Shown: positions 5,396 through 10,389 of the stretch, in pieces
Numbering within the stretch: position 1 is the stretch's first letter
How the letters are laid out: each line of letters begins with the position of its first letter
NCBI GenBank assembly: GCA_030591625.1
Contig: JAUVAR010000067.1
Location: 1-10,389, forward strand
Direction of reading: 5' to 3'
From: Candidatus Zixiibacteriota bacterium
GTDB taxonomy: Bacteria; Zixibacteria; MSB-5A5; GN15; FEB-12
DNA length: 10,389 bases
Translations under genes and position numbers: made by a program
Notes under the pieces: generated by a model
The model's input: the letters and a program-made list of their open reading frames with translations, nothing else
Database searches by the model: none
Told to the model about the DNA's origin: nothing

Positions 5396-7549
5396 TTATT
5401 CGCTCTTTGCCTCGTCGTTATCAGATGAAGCTTCGTCGGTAGCTTCCGGAGCCGCAAGGGTTTCAGCTTCGGCATCGGCTGCAGGAGCAGCTTCTGCTTC
5501 CGGGGCAGCCTCTGTTTCAACGGTTGCTTCGGCCGGCTCAGCTTTAGCTTCTGCTTCAACAGGTGCTTCTGCAGGAGCTTCAGGTGCCGGAGTTTCTGCC
5601 TTCATTTCTTCGGGCATTGCCTCACCGATTGTGCCACCGGTATCGCTGACATGTTTCGATAGATACTCGTCGAATTCACTTTGCTCTCTCTTACGGAAAT
5701 AAGCGATAGCCGACAACACAACTTTGTGCTGAGCGCGATCGAACTCTATAACCTGCAGAGGGATTTCTTCACCTTCTTTGAAGGCACCCGTTGGGTCGGT
5801 CATCTCTTTATCGGCGAGCTGGCTGGTTGGAACAAATCCTTCCACCTGATCACCAAGATCAACAACCACACCGCGGTCCATTACTTTAACAATCGTTCCG
5901 AGACTTTCGGTTCCGATAGCAAGCTTTTCAGCCAACTCGGGCCATGGGTCTTCAGACAACTGTTTGTAACCTAAAGAAATGCGGCGATTATCATGATCAA
6001 TTTTGATCACCTTGATATCAACCGAGTCACCCTTCTTCATTACTTCGGATGGATGATGTATCCGGCGAGTCCATGACATATCAGAGATATGCACAAGACC
6101 GTCGATACCTTCTTCAAGTTCAACAAAGGCACCGAATGCCGTCAAATTGCGAACCTTACCGGTTACAACCTTTTCGAGCGGGTAGCGGATTTCTATGGTC
6201 AGCCATGGATCCGGTTCCATTTGCTTGATACCAAGCGATATCTTTTCGTTCTCTTTATCAACGGAGAGAACGATTGCATCGACCTGATCATTTACGTTCA
6301 TGATCTTCGATGGATGCTTGATATGCTGGGTCCAGGACATTTCAGAAATATGAATAAGTCCTTCGATACCTTTTTCCAATTCGACAAATGAGCCGTAATC
6401 GGTAATTGATACGACCCGACCGGTAACTTTCTTACCGATAGGGAATTTCTCTTCGATATTTTCCCATGGATACGGAGTCATTTGTTTTAGACCCAAAGAT
6501 ATCCGGGAGGTTTTGTCGTCGAAGTCGAGAATCTTGACATCGATTTTCTCGCCAAGCGAGACCATTTCGGATGGATGACGAATCCGGCCCCATGACATAT
6601 CAGTGATATGCAGAAGACCGTCAACACCGCCCATATCGATGAAGACACCGAAGTCTGTGATATTCTTGACTGTGCCCTGCCTGACCTGAGATACTTCGAT
6701 CTCTTCAAGCAGCTTTCCGCGTAGTTGTTCGCGCTCTTCTTCGAGCACAACCCGGCGGGAGACAACAATGTTGCGGCGATTCTTATTTAGCTTGATGATC
6801 TTGACAGCCATCATGCCACCAATAAGAGCATCAAAATCCGGAACCTGTCTCAGAGAAATCTGAGAGCCCGGGAGGAAGGCATCGACGCCGAGTATATCGA
6901 CCACGACTCCGCCCTTGATTCTGCGTGCAACGCGACCTTCGATAGTTTCTCCTGCATCATGCACTTCGCGGATTTTATCCCATACGCGCATGAAGTCAGC
7001 TTTCTGCTTCGAGAGCACCAGCTGGCCGTTGGAGTCTTCAATCTGCTCTAAGAAGACATCAATCGCATCACCTACGGTTATATTAACCGGATGAGTGAAT
7101 TCTGAAATTGGAATAATCCCTTCGGATTTAAATCCAACATCAACGATAACGTCATCGAGTGTTACACCGAGGATTTGTCCTTTGACAATTTCCCCTTCTT
7201 TGATGTCTTTGATCGTTGCGTCATACATCGCGACCATTGCATCATAATCGGACTTGTCATAAACCACACCGGAGACATCGGTAATTTTTACCGCTTTGAC
7301 TTCTTCGATAGGCTGTGCGACTGGTCCTGCTGACTGACGGGTACGTGCTTTACCAGCGACGCGCTCCCGACGAGCAGTCATCACCATTGCCTGTTGTGTA
7401 TCAACTTTTTTAACAACAGTTGTCTCGACTACTTTAGCGTCGGACTTGGTGATTTTTGTTTTGACCTTTTGGGTCTTCTTGCCGGTGCTTGCTTTACGTT
7501 TAGACGTAGCTGCTCCGGTCGTTTGCTTAGTTTCTTTGGCATCTGCCAT
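5396..7549 (-). CDS. rpsA: 30S ribosomal protein S1
   Basis: Ribosomal protein S1, which binds mRNA and delivers it to the 30S subunit. The 717-residue protein has six S1 (OB-fold) domains, near residues 116-184, 200-268, 286-355, 371-443, 457-530 and 545-615. The central ones have the classic TDFGVFIDMGG-VDGLLHITDMSW and YGSFVELEKGIEGLIHISEMSW patterns with HPS following. It is longer than the E. coli protein of about 557 residues because of two low-complexity ends: a basic Lys/Thr-rich N-terminus (1-80) and an Ala/Glu/Pro-rich acidic tail (about 645-717). cmk and plsC lie just upstream, an arrangement common in many bacteria. It has its own promoter, structured leader and terminator, so it can be expressed apart from plsC. 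A GGAGG lies 14 bases before the ATG, unusually far. Confidence 0.96.
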   Translation of the reverse strand: MADAKETKQTTGAATSKRKASTGKKTQKVKTKITKSDAKVVETTVVKKVDTQQAMVMTARRERVAGKARTRQSAGPVAQPIEEVKAVKITDVSGVVYDKSDYDAMVAMYDATIKDIKEGEIVKGQILGVTLDDVIVDVGFKSEGIIPISEFTHPVNITVGDAIDVFLEQIEDSNGQLVLSKQKADFMRVWDKIREVHDAGETIEGRVARRIKGGVVVDILGVDAFLPGSQISLRQVPDFDALIGGMMAVKIIKLNKNRRNIVVSRRVVLEEEREQLRGKLLEEIEVSQVRQGTVKNITDFGVFIDMGGVDGLLHITDMSWGRIRHPSEMVSLGEKIDVKILDFDDKTSRISLGLKQMTPYPWENIEEKFPIGKKVTGRVVSITDYGSFVELEKGIEGLIHISEMSWTQHIKHPSKIMNVNDQVDAIVLSVDKENEKISLGIKQMEPDPWLTIEIRYPLEKVVTGKVRNLTAFGAFVELEEGIDGLVHISDMSWTRRIHHPSEVMKKGDSVDIKVIKIDHDNRRISLGYKQLSEDPWPELAEKLAIGTESLGTIVKVMDRGVVVDLGDQVEGFVPTSQLADKEMTDPTGAFKEGEEIPLQVIEFDRAQHKVVLSAIAYFRKREQSEFDEYLSKHVSDTGGTIGEAMPEEMKAETPAPEAPAEAPVEAEAKAEPAEATVETEAAPEAEAAPAADAEAETLAAPEATDEASSDNDEAKSE

Positions 7550-7558
7550 GATTGGTAA

Positions 7559-7570
7559 TTAAACCTCCAT
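7559..7570 (-). promoter_or_regulatory. GGAGG ribosome-binding sequence inside a three-codon mini-ORF ahead of rpsA
   Basis: The minus strand reads ATGGAGGTTTAA, that is Met-Glu-Val-stop, and contains GGAGG at 7568-7564. The rpsA ATG follows 14 bases later, beyond the usual 5-9 base spacing. Whether the mini-ORF is translated cannot be told from sequence; it may be chance. Confidence 0.4.
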
Positions 7571-7573
7571 AAA

Positions 7574-7648
7574 ATCCTGCAGTTTGGAATTTTCCCCTTT
7601 GGGGATTCTACAGGATAGCTCGCTTCTGCTCCTTTTAGCAGAACGAGC
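7574..7648 (-). promoter_or_regulatory. structured 5' leader of rpsA with two hairpins
   Basis: Two stems fill the rpsA leader. The first in the transcript pairs 7648-7637 (GCTCGTTCTGCT) with 7630-7618 (AGCAGAAGCGAGC), 12 pairs with one bulged base and a loop of six. The second pairs ATCCTG (7616-7611) with CAGGAT (7579-7574). It encloses GAAT/ATTC and CCCC/GGGG pairs around a three-base loop. Only four T residues follow the second stem, so it is a poor terminator. Autoregulation through a leader is known for E. coli rpsA; a similar role here is an inference. Confidence 0.6.
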
Positions 7649-7653
7649 CCACC

Positions 7654-7681
7654 ATTATAAAGAAAATCTCAGATTTGCCAA
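7654..7681 (-). promoter_or_regulatory. putative rpsA promoter
   Basis: On the minus strand TTGGCA (7681-7676, five of six -35 bases) and a perfect TATAAT (7659-7654) are separated by 16 bases. Transcription would start near 7647, at the foot of the first leader hairpin, leaving about 98 bases before the rpsA ATG. Confidence 0.6.
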
Positions 7682-7698
7682 GTGTTTTTTTCGGCAAA
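7674..7698. repeat. inverted repeat overlapping the rpsA -35 element
   Basis: TTTGCC (7674-7679) and GGCAAA (7693-7698) are perfect 6-base arms around 13 bases. One arm covers most of the -35 hexamer of the predicted rpsA promoter. It could be an operator, or a weak hairpin at the end of the plsC transcript; no T-tract follows on the minus strand, which argues against an intrinsic terminator. Confidence 0.4.
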
Positions 7699-7731
7699 CC
7701 TTTGATTTATATGAAGTTTCGACTGTTTTGG

Positions 7732-8361
7732 CTAATTACTTAAGCTTTTGAAAGCATCGCGCAGTTCGCCGATTCGCTCCATCGCCATTTGGGCAATTTT
7801 CTCGAAGCTCTCTTTGCCTGGTGGGAGGTCCATGTATTCAGAAGGTTCAATCGGCTTTCCGTAGGTTACCGACATTTTTGCCCGGCCGAGAAAGCAGTCC
7901 ATAAGTCTATTGGAGCCATGGATATAGCAAGGTATAATCGGACCGCCGTAGCGCAACGCAAGCATCCCGATACCCCGTTTTGGCTTTAGGAATTCCTTAG
8001 TTTTTGACCTTGTTCCTTCAGGGAAAATCACCAAAGCGTCACCTATCGCTAATTTTTTTTCAGCAACATCGACAGCTTCACGATCAAATACCCCTCGCTT
8101 CAGAGGAAGGGAGGGAAGGCCTCGCATAATAAAACCACCGATTGGGTTGGAAAATAGCTCTTCTTTGGCCAGAAACCAAACTGTTCGCCGGGTCCAGGTG
8201 CCTACGATAGGCGGGTCTAAAGCTCCAATATGGTTAGAAGCCATCATAAACGATCCTGTCTTCGGAATATTTTCTATCCCATAGATCTTTATTCTTAGAA
8301 GGACCCTCGTGAATGAAGCGGTAGTCCACCAGCCAAGTCTGTAAATCACTCCGGGAGTCAT
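7732..8361 (-). CDS. plsC: 1-acyl-sn-glycerol-3-phosphate acyltransferase
   Basis: A 209-residue membrane-associated acyltransferase that converts lysophosphatidic acid to phosphatidic acid in phospholipid synthesis. The PlsC motifs are present in order: the catalytic NHxxxxD motif as N43-H44 to D49 in SNHIGALDPP, the glycerol-phosphate region around GLPSLPLKRG (81-90), the FPEGTRS motif at 113-119, and the late PIIPCYIHGS segment at 141-150. The length is typical of the short bacterial form. Its ATG overlaps the cmk stop by 4 bases (ATGA), which indicates translational coupling. No strong Shine-Dalgarno sequence is seen, consistent with that coupling. Substrate preference cannot be read from sequence. 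Confidence 0.93.
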   Translation of the reverse strand: MTPGVIYRLGWWTTASFTRVLLRIKIYGIENIPKTGSFMMASNHIGALDPPIVGTWTRRTVWFLAKEELFSNPIGGFIMRGLPSLPLKRGVFDREAVDVAEKKLAIGDALVIFPEGTRSKTKEFLKPKRGIGMLALRYGGPIIPCYIHGSNRLMDCFLGRAKMSVTYGKPIEPSEYMDLPPGKESFEKIAQMAMERIGELRDAFKSLSN

Positions 8362-9059
8362 GAGAATACTGACTTGAAAATAGTTAAGACACGTTCGACT
8401 TGTTCTTCAATAGTACATTCACTCGTATCGATGACATAGGCATCTTTTGCCTTTTTTAGCGGGGAGTGTTTGCGACCGGAATCATACTCATCGCGTCGTT
8501 CGAGATCTGCAATCTGTTCTTCAATTGATGTTGATACACCTGCTTTGGCAAGTTCGATGAGGCGACGTTGAGCTCGTTGCTTTACTGAGGCATTCAAGAA
8601 TATTTTTACGTCTGCGTCGGGGAAGACAACTGTCGTTGTGTCACGGCCTTCGGCAACAACCGATCCATTCTTGCCGATTTTTTGCTGTTTGACAACCATC
8701 GCCTGTCGTACCCCCAGATGCGCCGAGATTTCCGAAACAGTTTTGGTTACTTCGGGAGTGCGAATCTGTTCGGTGATTTCTTCATCACCTATGAAGACAC
8801 GGTTGATCTCTTCGTCAGTTTCAAATCTGATATCCAATTTTTCAGAAATCAGAGCAAGGGCATTGCCATCGGAGGGGTCGATAGAATTTGTTAGAGCAAA
8901 ATGAGTCACAGCGCGGTACATCGCACCGGTATCTAAGAAGCTATAGTTAAGCTTGGCGGCGACCATTCGAGCAGTCGTTGATTTACCCGATCCAGCAGGG
9001 CCATCTATTGCCACAATTCTATCTCGGTACTTTGTCAGATTGAAGTTACTTACATTCAT
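8358..9059 (-). CDS. cmk: cytidylate kinase (CMP/dCMP kinase)
   Basis: Phosphorylates CMP and dCMP with ATP in pyrimidine nucleotide metabolism in the cytoplasm. With the ATG at 9059 the protein has 233 residues, close to the usual 220-230. The P-loop GPAGSGKS is at residues 20-27, LDTGAMYRA (42-50) belongs to the CMP-binding region, VAEGRD precedes VVFPDADVKIFLNAS, and the lid region carries RRDEYDSGRKHSPL and KDAYVIDTS. The GRD is followed by TTT rather than the more usual IGT, and RDEYDS replaces the commoner RDERDS; neither removes a residue I know to be essential. The frame continues upstream to a TTG at 9095, but that would add 12 non-conserved residues with no ribosome site. It is first of the cmk-plsC pair upstream of rpsA. 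Confidence 0.94.
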   Translation of the reverse strand: MNVSNFNLTKYRDRIVAIDGPAGSGKSTTARMVAAKLNYSFLDTGAMYRAVTHFALTNSIDPSDGNALALISEKLDIRFETDEEINRVFIGDEEITEQIRTPEVTKTVSEISAHLGVRQAMVVKQQKIGKNGSVVAEGRDTTTVVFPDADVKIFLNASVKQRAQRRLIELAKAGVSTSIEEQIADLERRDEYDSGRKHSPLKKAKDAYVIDTSECTIEEQVERVLTIFKSVFS

Positions 9060-9086
9060 AATTTGGAAGTTATCAAAGTGATGCGC

Positions 9087-9098
9087 CGGTTGCAACCG
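9087..9098. repeat. 12-base perfect palindrome upstream of cmk
   Basis: CGGTTGCAACCG is a perfect 12-base dyad, 28 bases upstream of the cmk ATG at 9059. Its position would suit an operator or an RNA hairpin, but with no spacer it may be chance; no regulator is identifiable. Confidence 0.3.
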
Positions 9099-9135
9099 AA
9101 ATAATTCTACTTACAGAATCTATAATTTATAAATG

Positions 9136-9168
9136 AAAAAGCTGGTTCATCATCGCATGAGAACCAGC
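9136..9168 (-). terminator. Rho-independent terminator of the membrane-protein pair
   Basis: On the minus strand GGTTCATCATCGCATGAGAACC-type pairing gives a perfect 8-base stem, GCTGGTTC (9168-9161) with GAACCAGC (9148-9141). An inner TCAT/ATGA pairing lies in the loop, and five T residues follow (9140-9136). It lies 26 bases past the stop codon at 9195 and separates that operon from cmk. Confidence 0.82.
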
Positions 9169-9194
9169 CTTATACATTTATACTATTTTCAGGT

Positions 9195-10097
9195 TTAATA
9201 GAAATCTATCGATAAAGACCTGAAGCGGTCGTCAAGATCTACCTCAACTTTGTTTAGCAAAGTATCATAACCGGCATTTACAAAACGCCCATCCTCACGA
9301 CGCGAAAGACCGATTCGTTCCAATAGATTTTCATGCTCATCCCCATCAATGATGATACCGGCATCACGAGGGATTCTAAGTCTGAGCTTGGAATCATTGC
9401 CTTTGATTGAGAGCTTAACCTGTGGGAGGAGATCACCAATTTTGATATATATTTCGGCACCGTCAACATCAAGCAGCAGATCACGAAGTGGCGTAGTCGA
9501 TAGATTCAGATGAATATGAGAGTCCTCACCAAAACATTGCAGGTAGAGCGGGATTTCTTCACAAAATGAAACTTTCCAATCATCCGGGTTATCTGTATTG
9601 ATTTGAATAAATCCACCAAAACCTCGACTTGATTTCTTTTCGAATTCAATAGTAGCATGACCGTTGTCGATCGCATAGCTGATATCAGGTTTACCAGTAA
9701 ATTCGCGGAACCGGCCAAAGACAATATCTTCGGTCGCATCGCGGATAGTCAGGTCATCTTCATAAAGATTTATAACGGCCGAGATTTTTTGAATATTCGG
9801 GTCAAACTCTTCGACATATTCAGTTTCATGAAAAAAGTCATATCGGTTAGGAGCAGAATTCCCCTCCAGGGCCAGAAAAATAACTCCGCCAACCAAAGCA
9901 AGCGAACTCAGATATGAAATAAACTGAAGTTTAGAACCAGTAAAAATCTTTTCAATACCAATCGCTATCAAAACAAACGGAAAGAAAACAACCAAACTCC
10001 AATGGAAATTAGAATCAACAATTTCTAAATTGTCCAAAAGGAGCAGGGTGCCAACCATTATCAGCAGTAAGCCCCATCTAAATTTTGCGGGAGTCAT
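9195..10097 (-). CDS. LiaF-like membrane protein with toast-rack C-terminal domain
   Basis: A 300-residue protein with three predicted membrane helices (about 7-23, 33-51 and 58-76) followed by a soluble beta-rich domain (about 100-300). The helices with short polar turns and the pattern W-G-L-L-L-I-x-x-G-x-L-L-L-L-D resemble the LiaI/LiaF-like membrane region. The segment LDVDGAEIYIKIGDL...LRLRIPRDAGIII (209-250) matches the toast-rack pattern of LiaF-type and related cell-wall stress proteins. In Firmicutes LiaF restrains a stress-sensing kinase; the role here is unknown and no LiaRS pair is visible. GGAG lies 7 bases before the ATG. Its start overlaps the stop of the upstream gene by 4 bases, so the two are almost certainly one operon. 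C179 and C188 are the only cysteines. Confidence 0.8.
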   Translation of the reverse strand: MTPAKFRWGLLLIMVGTLLLLDNLEIVDSNFHWSLVVFFPFVLIAIGIEKIFTGSKLQFISYLSSLALVGGVIFLALEGNSAPNRYDFFHETEYVEEFDPNIQKISAVINLYEDDLTIRDATEDIVFGRFREFTGKPDISYAIDNGHATIEFEKKSSRGFGGFIQINTDNPDDWKVSFCEEIPLYLQCFGEDSHIHLNLSTTPLRDLLLDVDGAEIYIKIGDLLPQVKLSIKGNDSKLRLRIPRDAGIIIDGDEHENLLERIGLSRREDGRFVNAGYDTLLNKVEVDLDDRFRSLSIDFY

Positions 10098-10372
10098 AGG
10101 GTCTCTCCGTTCTGATTGCTGTTAAAATTCTCACCATTATGCACTTCGTTGGTGCCGTTGGAGGTGTCGGTCCCTTTCATAAAGACAAGGGCCGCTCCAG
10201 CCATTATCAGGAGCATAGGCCAGATCAGTCCAAAATCAAACCAGTGCCAATATTCACGGACCAAAAGTAATGAACCGATAGCGATCAAAATCAGGCCGGG
10301 AAGATATTTATGCCATGATGAATACTCACGGACCTGGAAATCTTCGGTAAGTTGACCCTCTTGTTTGGGCAT
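10094..10372 (-). CDS. small two-helix membrane protein, LiaI/LiaF-like region
   Basis: A 92-residue protein with two hydrophobic segments (about 24-38 and 48-66) separated by WHWFDFG. An Asn-rich hydrophilic C-terminus follows (SNGTNEVHNGENFNSNQNG). The layout HKYLPGLILIAIGSLLLVREYW...IWPMLLIMAGAALVF resembles the short membrane domain found in LiaI/LiaF-like and DUF5668-type proteins. It is probably an accessory partner of the toast-rack protein encoded directly downstream with a 4-base overlap. The ATG at 10372 is the first in the window, but the frame stays open to the window edge, so an earlier start cannot be excluded and no strong ribosome site is seen. Confidence 0.65.
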   Translation of the reverse strand: MPKQEGQLTEDFQVREYSSWHKYLPGLILIAIGSLLLVREYWHWFDFGLIWPMLLIMAGAALVFMKGTDTSNGTNEVHNGENFNSNQNGETL

Positions 10373-10389
10373 AGCAATCCAGCAGACAA

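Noticed and set aside
9060..9095. TTG start at 9095 that would lengthen cytidylate kinase by 12 residues
   Set aside because: No ribosome site, the added residues do not look conserved, and the ATG at 9059 gives a family-typical length.

Overview
The window is ordinary bacterial chromosome from an uncultivated-type lineage. My best guess is the FCB-group candidate phylum Zixibacteria or a close relative. This is an inference from three things: a secreted protein ending in a doubled dockerin-like 'DIGDLTRLIDYLFI' tail with a calcium-binding thrombospondin type 3 array, a ribosomal protein S1 with long low-complexity tails, and the cmk-plsC-rpsA order. No marker that would fix the taxonomy (such as 16S rRNA) is present. 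Every recognisable gene but one lies on the minus strand. I saw no tRNA, rRNA, CRISPR array, insertion sequence or phage gene.

Layout from left to right. At 1-736 (minus) is the N-terminal 245 residues of a MtaB-type tRNA methylthiotransferase, cut by the window edge. At 811-3357 (minus) is a large secreted protein: signal peptide, beta-rich domain, right-handed beta-helix, thrombospondin type 3/MopE-like calcium-binding array and a dockerin-like doublet. It has a good promoter and ribosome binding site. Bases 3358-3720 are non-coding. At 3721-4179 (minus) is a small ArsN2-type acetyltransferase. Divergent from it at 4366-5295 (plus) is a radical SAM enzyme with a SPASM-like cysteine-rich C-terminus. 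A perfect palindrome lies just upstream of the radical SAM gene.

The right half is housekeeping. Read on the minus strand it runs cmk (CMP kinase), plsC (acylglycerol-phosphate acyltransferase), then rpsA (ribosomal protein S1). cmk and plsC overlap by 4 bases. rpsA has its own promoter, a hairpin-rich leader of about 100 bases and a strong terminator. Upstream of cmk, behind a clear terminator, lies a pair of overlapping membrane-protein genes (9195-10097 and 10094-10372). They are related to LiaI/LiaF and 'toast-rack' envelope-stress proteins.

I did not find a convincing undescribed multi-gene system. The points most worth a second look are the divergent ArsN2/radical SAM pair with its operator-like palindrome, the strongly selected dockerin-like doublet, and the structured S1 leader.
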